Assembly: GCA_907163375.1 (NCBI GenBank)
Contig: CAJQUW010003035.1
Coordinates: 186,001-250,000, forward strand
Source: Prostheceraeus crozeri
Taxonomy: Eukaryota; Platyhelminthes; Polycladida; Euryleptidae
Direction: 5' to 3'
Length of the DNA stretch: 64,000 bases
Every line of letters starts with the position of its first letter. The first letter of the stretch is position 1. Positions 12,671-23,890 of the stretch are shown one piece after another. Made by a program: the position numbers and the translations under genes. The notes under the pieces were generated by a model that worked only from the letters and a program-made list of their open reading frames with translations, was not told the origin of the DNA and did no database searches.

Positions 12671-13640
12671 ATACCCTTTAAATCAATTCTATCTTTAAAA
12701 AAAGCAAGTGGATAGACCTTTCACCACGCAAAATCAATGAAAAATTGCTTCCGGTACACCACTATCAATAATAGTTGACTTATATGAAAAAGGGTTGCCA
12801 ATTAGCGTATTACGCGGATAAAATAACTGATGGTTAACTCTTCAAGTACTACGCTTGCATGATTGTGGTCAATTGAACTCTGATTAATTATTTCGGAGCT
12901 CATAATTCCAATTCATCGCATTAAGTTGAAATACAACAATACCAACCTGCGACTTCCTAATAAATGCGCTTAAAATTTGCAAAACATCTGTCTATCAACA
13001 AATTGCAGAACTACAAAAACTGCCTTCACTTCTCGCTGTTTATATGAGCAAGCTTTGCTGAGTTCGTTCATTATTGCAAGTAATAACTTTGGTTTAGACT
13101 TCACTTTTTATCCCTGAAAAGACTCTGCATTGGCAAACAAACGATGAACTTTAAATTGATGCAAAGCTATTCCATAAAATATATCTCATCGGAAAATACA
13201 TATCAACAGAATGCACATAAACACTCAGAATTATCGACAGAATTACAAATGTCCCTGAAGAAAACTACGAACCGGAGAGGCGAATTGAATTCATCATATT
13301 ACCAAGCGGAAAATAAGAATGTGGCTGATTTTGATAAAAGCATCAAGCGTTTGTGGTTCATGTCTTCATAAATTTGTTAAGAGACAGACATAAGAATCAC
13401 TAAACTTGAATATTTAATTAGTAATAAAATTTGAATAAAGAGAATGAGAACCAGGAAACGTTCTGTCAATGACAGAAAAATGAACAACGGCAGGAAAATG
13501 GCAATTTGGTCAGGAATTAAGAAATATCAAAATATTTAATCAGAAATCGCTCAGATAGTATCAAGATTTGATTAATAAGGAAGAGAAGACTGGACAGCTG
13601 ATTTCAAAGCTGAGAAACTTTTCTTTGAACCCATCACGCA
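12671..13640. other. Unassigned spacer
   Basis: The small open frame at 13144-13371 has no recognisable features. Nothing else seen. Confidence 0.45.
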
Positions 13641-13699
13641 TTCTCGGTAGCGAATGCAAGTTTTGGCCGAAGAGGATTAATCAGAGTGAACTACAGGAC

Positions 13700-13930
13700 T
13701 GCGACAGCAATCGTCATGTCGTGGATGGGGCATTGTGTCGTCAAACTGACAATGATATCGGACGTTGTCATTGTATGACGTCATCGAATATTTCGTCATC
13801 TTTTAGTTTCATTGATGACCGCGTTATTAAATGTTGCAGCAAGTCGCTGATTGATGACCATGTTCAAATGAATAATTGATTGTCTCTGATTTGTATATAA
13901 ACATTGTCTTTACCTTAATACAACACACTC
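13700..13930 (+). promoter_or_regulatory. Promoter-like stretch: CRE, TGAC half-sites and TATA box
   Basis: A consensus cAMP-response element, TGACGTCA, lies at 13776-13783. Further GTCAT/ATGAC half-sites lie close by on both sides (about 13713, 13767, 13804, 13832 and 13855). A TATA box, TATATAAA, lies at 13894-13901 and is followed about 25-30 bp later by a pyrimidine/A-rich possible start region. This is the layout of an ATF/CREB-responsive Pol II promoter reading rightward. No host gene is recognised immediately downstream; the next coding sequence is the piggyBac-like gene at 15458. The upstream open frame 13568-13879 overlaps it and is probably not real. Confidence 0.35.
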
Positions 13931-14087
13931 ATCTCGGAATCCAAACTGGTTCACTATAACAAGGACCTTTTTACTTTGCAGGTGACGCCCTCGATATTCT
14001 CACGGTGAAACTCTGCTAGAAAATGAACATTAACTCTTATAATAAAAAGACGTAAACAACTTTAATGATAATTTGACCAAGAAGTGA

Positions 14088-14099
14088 CCTACATGTAGG
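14088..14099. repeat. CCTACATGTAGG palindrome, site 1
   Basis: Perfect 12-bp palindrome in the context GTGACCTACATGTAGGTACT. First of eight copies within 4.4 kb. Confidence 0.8.
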
Positions 14100-14453
14100 T
14101 ACTTTTCTAACTGCTTTTCAAAAGGCTGTCATTCTTAAACTATGCGTCTTTTATGCAAATGAAGGGAGTTCCAAAATGAGAATACACCCAAAAAACGTAT
14201 GTTACAATTTCTTGGTTATTGAATAAATATTTGCCGAGCAATCTTATTTCAAAAATAGTACTTTGAATTTTTCCGAGGAAAAATATTCTAAATTTTGATG
14301 TTTTGTGCATTTGTGAAAAAGTGAGCATTGAAACAGGTGACTTTATTACTGTACTGATGAAATTTACTGTATTCCTGACCTAAGTTTGTAATATTTAACG
14401 AATACATTGTATATTGAATCCATGACATTTATTTGAAGACCGGTAGAAAAGTA

Positions 14454-14465
14454 CCTACATGTAGG
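14454..14465. repeat. CCTACATGTAGG palindrome, site 2
   Basis: Extended palindrome TACCTACATGTAGGTA with A-tract and T-tract arms on the outside. It lies 366 bp from site 1. Confidence 0.8.
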
Positions 14466-14815
14466 TAATTTTCTATGTATTGGTACCTAGTCAAGATATA
14501 TTTCTTACTAGCCGTAGTCAGCTTGCTTTTCAATATAAGAACATCGATGATATACCAATAATAAATAATGAAGCAATTTCTTTACCTACAGCTAATTCAT
14601 ACTTCTCCATAATCGAGCTTTGAATATTTTTCCTGCTTCTTTTCATACGAAAATTAAATTTGCTTCGCATTTTTTTCTGAAGATGGCTCACTGAGATGAC
14701 TTTTATCTAAAAAATAACATTCTGCGATACAACTTTCCATTTAGGATAGCTGGATTTGCATGTACCTATATTTCTCATCTGAGTTCCAAAGGGTCAAAGG
14801 TTAGTAAGAATTGTA

Positions 14816-14827
14816 CCTACATGTAGG
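14816..14827. repeat. CCTACATGTAGG palindrome, site 3
   Basis: Context TACCTACATGTAGGTA followed by GTTTTC. It lies 362 bp from site 2. Confidence 0.8.
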
Positions 14828-15165
14828 TAGTTTTCTTATTATGGGGCTACTTGAGAAGAATATCGAATTCTCTTTTTATTTGTTTGGAAATTTGTTGTTA
14901 TATGAACATAATGCGACTACGGTTATTAAAATAATTGCTTTCTCACTTCAAACTATATTAAGCATAATGAATTTAACAAAAAAGACAAATATTCTATCTT
15001 ACAAGACTCTTTTTTCTTTAATCATCACATAAATATGAGTTTTCAAGAAACATACTTCCGAAATTCTTTACATGAGTTTACAGTTCGACATTATCAAGTG
15101 GTCTGAATCAATCACTGCTTCACATATATACATTTGTGGACAGGAATGGCGCTATGGGAAAATGG

Positions 15166-15177
15166 CCTACATGTAGG
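15166..15177. repeat. CCTACATGTAGG palindrome, site 4
   Basis: Context ATGGCCTACATGTAGGTAC. It lies 350 bp from site 3 and about 290 bp upstream of the piggyBac-like gene. Confidence 0.8.
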
Positions 15178-15457
15178 TACATTTCACATTTCCGTCACAT
15201 CTCAAAATTAAGACACACGCGTCCTTGAAGGTTAGGAAACAAAAAGTCAGCGTTGTTCTGTGACTCATATCAATGTTAGAATCTGACCTGGCTGTCCCAA
15301 GCGATCCCGCGAGGTTGTATTGTATTCTAAAGTAGCCTCTACCCTAAGGACACAAGCGGAATTTCATTGGCTGCCAAAGTTGTCGTGATTCGCTTCTGTC
15401 GATCATAGTAATGTTGGCATCATAGCATAGTATTCGTGAGCTCATGAGTGTCCTCAT

Positions 15458-17190
15458 ATGCGTCGAATCTTATCCACAATGAGTGAGAAGCGCAGCAAAG
15501 AAATTCTGGTGAAAGGTGATAGGGTTTCTATTACAAAAACATACTTCGACGGACCAGAAGATTTAGTTCCTTACTCAAGCTACCTTCCTGATGGGTATCA
15601 GAAAATATGTGGTGCGCAGTTGAATTTTATTACTGGAATACTAGGAAAGCACGCATTCAATGGGATATAGATGGAAAATACTCAGACTTAGAAGTACATA
15701 CTTAGAAGATTTCACAAAAGAAAGCAATGATGTGCCCAAGCAGGTAAGTGACCGTTTATGCTGTCTACTCTATATACTACGCAATCTTGTGATATACTAG
15801 TTAGCGCTCCATCTACATGCTATACGCCGTACTTACGAGCATACAGTATATACTTTACGTATGTGCATCCGTATGCAACTAACTGATCTATTGTACGAGC
15901 ATTGCAAGTGGCTTAAGCTGACTATCGATCTGCTACTCTATATAATTTCTGTCTTTCGTTATTAATAAGGATGAACTCGATATGTCCATTCGCCTGGTGG
16001 CAGCAAAGTCAGAGGACCTGATGCACAATTATTAATATTGAAATGTTTATGAGATTTCATCCGCATTCCATCAATTCTGCACGTGCTTACCTATTTGCCT
16101 ATCACGCAAACTAATTAGTTGTACATGTATTAATTAAGAAGCCGTAGTATTGAGGCTACGGGCAATTTCTCTCTCTACATGCCTTGTTAATTTTTTATTT
16201 CTTGATTGATTGTGATCATACTCTTTCATATAAACGAGTCGCAGGCCTACAATGCGGCATATAAATATGATTAAATCATAATAAAAATGCATGCATACAG
16301 CATGTTTCATACATTGTATAGACTACTGGTTCCATTCTAATAATGTTTGTATAGCAGCATAATTTGTCGACTCGGTCAAGTAGGACTGCTGCAAATATTT
16401 CTATACGTTTATGTGCCTATTTAAATTTGCAGATTCCTCCTACGTCATCTTCCGTTGATGATGAGGCTCAAAGTGCAGGAAGTGACATTGATTTGGACGA
16501 GGATTCGAAAAGTGTAAGCTGTAATGATTTACGAATTTAGTCTAAACATATGAACCCAACTTCATTCTTTTTTAGGATTATCAAGAACCTCCATGCAAGA
16601 AGAGAAGGATAGCGAAGGTCAATAGTAGCAGTCTCTTCCGCAAGAGTAACCTAAACAGTCTGAAGGCAAGGCTTAGGAGGAAAGGATTGCAGTTAAGTTC
16701 TTCTGACGATAGTGAGGACAGTGAGGCCGACGTTTCTTCAAGCTCTAAAGAATCGGAAAGTGAAAATGCAGAGGAAGTTCATCAAGATAAGGAATGTACT
16801 AGAGGAGGATGGACAATCGATCCTAGAGAACGAGGACGAAATCGATCTTACGGACCACGACTGAATATGGATTCCCTTTCGGACTTCGCTGAACTAGACT
16901 TCTTTCTTCACTTTCTTCTTCAAGTCTACATGAGAGAGGTGATGATGCCATCCACTAATCGTCACGCCGGACAATCAGATAACACTTTTCGAGAATTGAC
17001 ATTCTCAGAGCTGCTCCATTTCTTCGGACTTCTCTACTCAATGGAGTCTTATCAGCTGCCAGAAAGACGAATGTACTGGAGAGAAGATGATAACTACCCC
17101 ATCTGTGCTCCGACTACACGTGATTGCTGGACCCTACACGTTCAGAAAGGAATGCCGCTGAAAAGACGTTTCCATTATAAGAAGATTTGA
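15458..17190 (+). pseudogene. PiggyBac-type transposase, N-terminal half, three exons
   Basis: Exon 1 (to 15743, ending at CAG|GTAAGT) encodes a start near MSEKRSKEIL and, further on, an IQWDIDGKYSDLEVHT-like segment in another frame; reading across needs two frame changes. Exon 2 (16433-16513) follows TTTGCAG and ends before GTAAGC. Exon 3 (from 16576, after TTTTTTTAG) runs to a TGA at 17188-17190. Exon joins are all phase 0, which supports the model. Exon 3 carries an acidic Ser/Asp/Glu-rich stretch, then the N-terminal DDE_Tnp_1_7-type domain: LDFFLHFLLQVYMREV, TNRHAG, FSELLHFFGLLYSMESYQLP and MYWRED. It stops before the DDE catalytic region, so no transposase activity is expected. Flanking TTAA ends were not identified. 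Either a decayed piggyBac relative or a truncated PGBD-like host gene; I favour decay because of exon 1. Confidence 0.65.
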
Positions 17191-17593
17191 TTGAAATTAG
17201 ATTGAATGTGACTTGTTTATGTAGTTTCAGTATGCTACATGTAGTATTCATGCATGAATAAGCATCGTGTCTGTTAGAGATATTCTGGTTCTTACTTGTG
17301 AATCAATGATAATGCCGTTTTGTTAGCAGCCTATGTCTTTTCAGTTAATTTTTGTATAGGCCTTAGCCTAACTGAACATAGTTGATAAAATAATCTTTTC
17401 CTTAAGTTATGAATGAATAAGCATAAGGAATCATAAAATTTATTGTTATCTTTTGAATCTAGCTTTTTTAATAAGCGCTTTTAAGTAAAATTTTGGCTTC
17501 CCAATCCATAGTTGCATTTTGAATGATTGTACAGCAATAGCCATGCATTATATTATATATCAATTTGTCCAAAAATCCTTAAGAACAAAAGTA
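17191..17593. other. Spacer after the piggyBac-like gene
   Basis: A/T-rich DNA with no clear feature other than a possible 3' untranslated region. Confidence 0.4.
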
Positions 17594-17605
17594 CCTACAT
17601 GTAGG
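17594..17605. repeat. CCTACATGTAGG palindrome, site 5
   Basis: Context AAGTACCTACATGTAGGTCA. Its flanks are close to the reverse complement of those of site 4, so sites 4 and 5 form an inverted pair around the piggyBac-like gene. Confidence 0.8.
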
Positions 17606-17944
17606 TCATTTTCTAAAATTTGAACTATTTCGTTCAATTTGGATATTGGGCTTCATGATAAGAATATTTGATATAAGTGCTATGTAAATGATATCAGCTT
17701 GTTAAAATAAGTGAGAAACGTACCTTAGAAAGGATATTTTGATAAGGAAGCTAAGAGAAACGATGATTTGTTTAAATAGGTTATCACTCCATCTCATATT
17801 TCAGTTCTATGTCTATAGCTTAAGATGAAATAAATGAATCTATACTCTAATGGTTGCTCTACATTTGTCCTCATCAAAATTACAGCACTAAATATTTTCA
17901 GGATTATCAGCCTATAGGCTAAAAATGTTAAAGAGTTAAAATGG

Positions 17945-17956
17945 CCTACATGTAGG
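17945..17956. repeat. CCTACATGTAGG palindrome, site 6
   Basis: Its context ATGGCCTACATGTAGGTAC equals that of site 4. It lies 351 bp from site 5. Confidence 0.8.
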
Positions 17957-18499
17957 TACATTTCAGTCGAAGTCTTCCAGATGCTCCATAAAGTTGTAAC
18001 TTGCATTCCAGACCAATTGAATGGTACAGTAGTATTGTCCATTCTTTGTGTTATTGCGCAACGCGAAAAATTCCACCTCACCGGTATTTTAAATGATGGT
18101 TTTACTCTCAAACATATTTAGTCCTCATAAAACTCATCAGTTATTTTCCATGAACTGCTAGTAATCGCCTCTTGGGAACCATGTAAGGTAAATAATATGT
18201 CGCAATATTAATCTGGAAGGCTTTGTGAAAAAGATGGTGTGATTTTTGCAAATCTCAGCGCTGTAGTTTGTGATAAAACGCTATTGAGAAAACAGTTGGT
18301 TTTGTGAAAGTTTTGACAAATTTCCACTTTTTTGTTTCGATTTGACTTCATCTATTTACAAATGAGATGAAGCTATGAAAAGTTCAAAAACATTTTCTGA
18401 ATTATTTGATCGTTATCTTTTCAGTGGTATAAGTTGTTACACACTCGAGCAATTCTATCAACACGAAAATTGTTGAAGAGTGCGATCAATAGAAAAGTA

Positions 18500-18531
18500 C
18501 CTACATGTAGGCATTTATACCTACATGTAGG
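18500..18531. repeat. CCTACATGTAGG palindromes, sites 7 and 8
   Basis: Two palindromes (18500-18511 and 18520-18531) sit only 20 bp apart, each with a TAC..GTA-type edge. They close the cluster; no further strict copy was seen elsewhere in the window. Confidence 0.8.
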
Positions 18532-18947
18532 TACTTGGTCAAATTATCATTAACACGAGATCTCCTCGGCAGCCGCAGATACTGCGTTTCGTTCTGCTCG
18601 TCAGTACGACTCGGAATGGCCCAAACTAGCTTAAAATGTCTAAAATGGCTGAACAAGCTGAAGAACTGCACAACAAGCAGCTCTAATTTTCTTGGCCTTG
18701 CCAAATCGAGACAAGACTGTCTAGTGACCATTCGATCAGTTTTGTAGCCCATCAGCGATTTAAAATGTCATGAGATAGTTAGGACCTTTCTCATCGTGCT
18801 GACGAGCTATTGTATTGTTTAACTTCATGGACATTTTGCATCTTGAACAGAGGCATCTTCTGACAAGCAGCTTTACAACTGAAAAATCTGCAAGTTAGGC
18901 ATGAGGACGTGAAAAGCACTCAGTTGTCCTAAGATACGCTGTATATA

Positions 18948-20507
18948 CAGATTGTTTCATAAAAAATGGATCACCCTTAAACATCGCCTTAACTTCAACT
19001 TTGTCTAACTCCACCAAACTTGATCGAATTTCTCTGAAATTTGGAAGATATGTCAGTTGTGCTTACTAATATCATTGTTGGAAATTTCAAGCATGAATAT
19101 TGAGTTGTTTTCCTGTTATAGATAAAAAAGTAGTAGATAATTTGATCTTCATTTAGCAATGTTACACAAAATCATACCTCACTCTTATAAAATTACATTT
19201 GTTTCCTTTGTTATGTAATATGTTGTTCTACAAGACAAAAGCTATCAAGCAAAACAAAAATAAAGAAAATCGGTCAATCAGAGCCAGTATAGCACCATTA
19301 TTCATCAACAATAATGTAACTGCTACATGTGATTAACTGGACTTCATGTTCCATAGCTTCCTGACTTCGTTGCGGTGGTGTTGGCAGCACTCCTGATTGC
19401 TTTCAGCTAGAAATCTATCTCTTACCGGTTGAAAACAATACAAAGCACAATAACGAGCAAATGTGCATCGATGGCATAATGATGATTTTCGACTCTGTCG
19501 TAAAGAGGGCTCTGGCCGTCCACGCAAAACATCCAAACGTAGAGACCGCCTAATTTTGAGATTTGTTAAAGTTGATTCAAGTCTCTCGTTAACTGAGATG
19601 GCTGCACTAGACTCGTCTATTTCTAAGTCCACTATTCGTAGAAGACTTATTGAGTCGAATTTCAAGAGCTGTAAGAGGCCCTCTCTGATCGAATTATCAG
19701 ATCAGCATACAAAAAGACGTCTCAGATGGGCAATGAGTCATTGTCACTGGCGAAATCAATGGGATCGGGTTGTCTGGTCTGATGAGGCATCAGTCCGTCT
19801 GAAGGATAGTGATGGTCGATTGAGATTATGGATAAAATCTGATCAGGAAATTCCGAGACATTTACATCGTCCCCGGATACAAGGTGGTGCGACTCTACTG
19901 ATTTGGGCTGGCATTTGGACCAATGGCCGCTCTGAACTTCACATACAGCAAGGAACCATGAATTCTGAACGCTATGTGAATGTTTTACGAATGAACATTG
20001 GCCAAATGACAGATCAACTTGGTGATCCATCGACTTGGTTATTTATGGATGATAATGTTACGTGTCACAGGAGTAGTAGAGTTAACTTATGCAAGTCTCA
20101 ATTGGGGCTTAGGACATTATCTTGGCCAGCTCGTTCTCCTGATCTGAATCCCATAGAAAATGTATGGAGTGTTCTAAAACTTAACGTTCGTCGTTCACTG
20201 CTACCTACAGATGGCGTATCACAACTTACGTCACTGTTAAAAAGAGAGTGGAGAAAGTTAGATCAGTCAAAAATCAACGATATCATCGAATCAATGCCTA
20301 AACGAATTGGTAATGTCATTGACAATAAGGGTAGGGCCACAAAATATTAGCTTCTTAAGAACCGTTACTGTATCATAGCTTATCAGATTATATAAGGACA
20401 TTTAAATATATTAGGGACATGAAATAACATGAAAAATGCTTTCTATATCATACTTATGTTTTATTTAGTCAAATTTTAGGATGATCCACTTTTTATGAAA
20501 CGGACTG
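18948..20507 (+). mobile_element. Tc1-like element, copy A, both ends present
   Basis: Inverted ends start CAGATTGTTTCATAAAAAAT (left) and CAGTCCGTTTCATAAAAAGT (right, read inward), and TA dinucleotides flank both ends (18946-18947 and 20508-20509), the expected Tc1/mariner target duplication. Length is 1560 bp, normal for the group. Its first 500 bp are almost identical to copy B at 45768, so the family was active not long ago. It contains one DD34E transposase frame (19463-20350). Compared with copy B it lacks about 96 bp around 19451-19460, covering the transposase start and first helix-turn-helix region. Confidence 0.92.
19463..20350 (+). CDS. Tc1-family DD34E transposase, N-terminally deleted
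   Basis: The 295-residue frame keeps the second half of the DNA-binding region, with a GRPRKTSKR AT-hook-like motif (residues 18-26), then the catalytic domain. Catalytic Asp residues lie at 107 (VVWSDEAS) and 197 (FMDDNVTCHRS), and the Glu at 232 (SPDLNPIENVW). The 34 residues between the second Asp and the Glu define DD34E. The end (NKGRATKY) is typical. Tc1 transposases are usually about 340 residues; the missing start (about 32 codons plus the ATG) is present in copy B at 46271, so the first Met here is not the natural start. The enzyme cuts and pastes its own element at TA sites. With the first DNA-binding helices lost, this copy is unlikely to be active even though its catalytic residues are intact. 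Confidence 0.9.
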   Translation: MHRWHNDDFRLCRKEGSGRPRKTSKRRDRLILRFVKVDSSLSLTEMAALDSSISKSTIRRRLIESNFKSCKRPSLIELSDQHTKRRLRWAMSHCHWRNQWDRVVWSDEASVRLKDSDGRLRLWIKSDQEIPRHLHRPRIQGGATLLIWAGIWTNGRSELHIQQGTMNSERYVNVLRMNIGQMTDQLGDPSTWLFMDDNVTCHRSSRVNLCKSQLGLRTLSWPARSPDLNPIENVWSVLKLNVRRSLLPTDGVSQLTSLLKREWRKLDQSKINDIIESMPKRIGNVIDNKGRATKY

Positions 20508-20509
20508 TA

Positions 20510-22303
20510 GAACACCAAATTCGTTTCGGCACTACATTCGAATTGAAAGTTAGAGTTCCGTTTACCTCAAAATTAATAAACAACAACTGCTCGATGAGTA
20601 AATAGAAGAAACACAAGTTGAAATTGAGTGTAAGAAATCTATTTCATTATAATTTTTCGCAAGGATACTTTGTGACACACCAAGCATCTTATTGGGGCCC
20701 CTGGAATATTACAATACTCGTTGATCTTTCTGCAAATATTTTATTTCCAAGTTACTTATACTAAAACTGTAGCAATAAATGAAGTGGTAAGAATGTGAAG
20801 TTTATCTACTATTCTCGTGATGTCCAGCATGAATATTCAGCCACAAAATGGAGCCTTTGTCAAATCTGAAGACATTTAATCAATAAAGATTGAATAATTT
20901 TGTATTGGATAGCATTGCGGACAGGGTAGAGCTACATCCCCCGAAATAGTGATCATAACTTAGTGAGGATCTTCGTATCGGGTTTTACATAACCTTTCAG
21001 AATATCAGTAAGCCTACATGAGCGAATTTATGGAATAGCAGGGAATTGACGCTCAAAACTGTTTCTGTATATTTTCAAGCGTTTTCTTAATAGAAGTACA
21101 TGAAAATGCAGTGCATTTAAAGATAGCGTAAATGCCATAGACATCCTAGTTCGCTTACCGATTAGAAACTTTGAAATCTTGCGAGTATACAGGGAAAGTA
21201 TGAATTTCATAGGAATAATAGCGCAGAAAAGAGGAAAAAGAAACTGAAAGCTACCGGTATTAATTTGAATTTGTTTTGTTTGCTACATAGACATATAATT
21301 TCAAGAATGCAGTTGACAAAATTGCTACGCACAGTAGTAGGTGAATTTTATGTCAAATTTTCAGTCATTAACATAATTTGAGAATTGATGAAGGCGTTAA
21401 CTCTGTCTCATTGCGGAATCCTGTTGAATTCTCTGAACAGAGTAATCAGAGAATCTCACATTTTCAGCAGCTTCAAAAACTTTGAAAATAAATTGCCTCA
21501 AAACTTCACCTATAAATGTATGAATGTTGAATGTCAAATGCTTCTGCAAAATTGGCATTATGTGTTTTTGAGCTGATGTGACAAAACTTGGTTTGCTTGA
21601 CTTCTTAGATCATGTCTCACCTCACAGCCGACCTACAACTTATCCATGTGATATCAGAGATAAATTGACGAAATCTTTCAATTAGCATGTACCTCCTTTC
21701 TGACAATGCAAAGCATGTTTTAGAATCAGCACTTATTATAACCATAGACATGATTATAACCCTCTCTTGTCTAGATCTCTATATCCTATGAAGACTTTAT
21801 GTAGAGTGAGAGCAGTAATGTCCTGAAATTCCTATTTGGCAATAGATAGACATGAATTTTCAATGATAAACTGCAACATGGATGTTCATCAGCTTTCTAT
21901 TCGCGCGGGCTTTAATGCGGTTACAATGTAGGATTTCAAGGTAAGTAATGTACAAATGAGAGGCCGCGTTAGCCGCCGACGATTTGAACATTGTGCTTAG
22001 GTTCGTAAAATAAAATTGTCTATGTTTTGAAATCGTGAAAGAGAGATTAAACATTTAATAACCGACACAATACAACGTAATATTCTATATATTTCACATT
22101 GTGTTTAGGTTCGTATATCTTCCCATGTGAAAATATTGAACCGTATTACACCGGTTTAGATATTGTGGTTCAATCATAGATAACATTAAAACAATGATAT
22201 TGCAATTTAGATCTCAGTACCGCAATAGATATTGCTTCGGGCTCCAGCCTTATAGCATATTGCGGTTCAGATATCTGACTATTACTTGCCGAGAAATCTT
22301 ATG
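20510..22303. other. Unassigned intergenic DNA
   Basis: No gene recognised; short open frames at 21028-21210, 21385-21576 and 21860-22054 lack features. The word CATAGACATGATTATAACC near 21741 weakly resembles repeat R3 at 56940 and 60100. Confidence 0.5.
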
Positions 22304-22311
22304 TGGTATTT

Positions 22312-22738
22312 CATGGACTCCTAGATATATAATACATGGACTGTCAGTCAAATAAAATTCAAAATTTTGCGTACATCAGAGTCCAACATTCATGTTTATC
22401 AGCTACTTTGTAGCAAAATCAGATGACAAAATGTGAGAGGGGTAAAGTAAATACTGCGCTTATGATTGCAGCAATGGACATAATTTAGAATGCATAGGCC
22501 TATGTTGTTATATCTAACCTCGAATATTTACCAAATACACAGCTAAATTGAGGAAATAGATTGTTATATAGAATTGCAGAATATTCTCCTTTACTGTCCA
22601 AAATGTAAATTTTATCATGCACTGTCAATTATAAAAAACGTTAATTGCTCTATGACATAATATACATGAGATAAGCCCCTTGATGTACACCTTGCATTTT
22701 GGCTGACAGTCCAGGTGTTATATATCTATGAGTCCATG
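22312..22738. mobile_element. Inverted-repeat element, CATGGAC ends, copy 1
   Basis: Ends of about 40 bp pair well: CATGGACTCCTAGATATATA on the left and, read inward, CATGGACTCATAGATATATA on the right, continuing through GGACTGTCAG. Flanks GTGGTATTTC and GTGGCATTTC form an 8-10-bp duplication with one mismatch. A shorter copy with the same terminal words is at 62794-62900. No coding. hAT or Mutator-like by duplication length; not decidable. Confidence 0.7.
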
Positions 22739-22747
22739 TGGCATTTC

Positions 22748-23505
22748 CATTGTGGTATGCGTAGACTTCATGTAAAACATACCATTCATCTGCAATTTTG
22801 TTTGAAGTCTATGCATCACGGATATCTATGATTTATTAAGAGACGCTCGTAATAGTTTGCACTGGACTGGAAGTCATTGACGTAGACAGGCTACAGGCTT
22901 CATGGCTGACGGTAGTGAGTGTCTAGATACAAAGATGGAACAAGTTGTAAAAAATCACTTCATTATTGTGAAATATATCATAATCCCACGGAATTGATTG
23001 TTGCAAATACTATCACACTATCAGACGAAGAAGTTGTTGAGAAAGGATTTTGAACTCATTGAAGAAGAGAGCAAAAAATAACAAGACTCATTTAAGAATA
23101 ATAACTGTTGACAACACTAACGAAAGTTGTACACCTAGTATCAACTGCTATTGGTGGAAAATCGTTTTCAAAACTCCGACAGTTACTTTAAATGATCGAG
23201 GATTCAGTTATTCATATGCGTGCATAATTTGAGGATCATGATGGACAACGATCAAGCCAAGGGGTTGTGATTGATGACTTTCAATCACTTCAAGATCGTA
23301 CTGTAGTCAGCAAATGTATGGATGAAGAATAACATTGATCACGAAATCCGCATTAGGAGCGTCGGTGAATGAAGACATTCGCACATCGCAGTGACAAAAA
23401 TGTTCCTGAATCTTCGTTCAATGAAAGTTGAAGATGCAAAAGCCAGTATCAAATCATGCATGTCATGACACTTCATTGCTCCTGAATAAATTCCAGCAGA
23501 ACAGG
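22748..23505. other. Unassigned spacer
   Basis: Nothing recognised beyond short featureless open frames. Confidence 0.5.
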
Positions 23506-23890
23506 TTTAGATCAGATACTCGTACTTGGAAAATCGATAAGAGTAGAAAGTCACAACTTGTATGAACTTGAACGTTGATGGCAGGTGCACACACAGAATT
23601 AGACAGGTCGTCTCTTCTTCCGTTTGACTAGAAGGGAAGCATTGGAACATGTAACGTAAATGAAATGGCACAATCTCCTGACTAAATACCATAGCAATTG
23701 AACAATGAGCAGCCAGTTCAACATTGAACACGCCAAATTGTGCAAAGTTTCAGTGACTGTCATCAACCGGATCACACAGCAAAGAGACAGTCGATGTCAA
23801 GTTCTACAGAGAAGTTTGTGAACGTTTTTTCATGCGCCTGCTACCTTTTTTTAAAATGATCGGAGGGTCCAACATTATCGAGGAAACATT
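23506..23890 (+). repeat. Dispersed repeat family R2, copy 1
   Basis: Matches 57095-57400 and 58648-58855, both in reverse orientation. The shared region includes CAAATTGTGCAAAGTTTCAG and AACATGTAACGT. Read on this strand, all three copies encode the same segment, AKLCKVSVTVINRITQ, which has the look of a helix-turn-helix. This copy carries a stop upstream of that segment and a 2-bp deletion after it, relative to the others. Likely the remains of a transposon-encoded protein; family unknown. Confidence 0.6.

Noticed and set aside
19722-20030. Minus-strand open frame opposite the Tc1 transposase (also at 46634-46942)
   Set aside because: Antisense shadow of the transposase, present in both copies only because the DNA is nearly identical.
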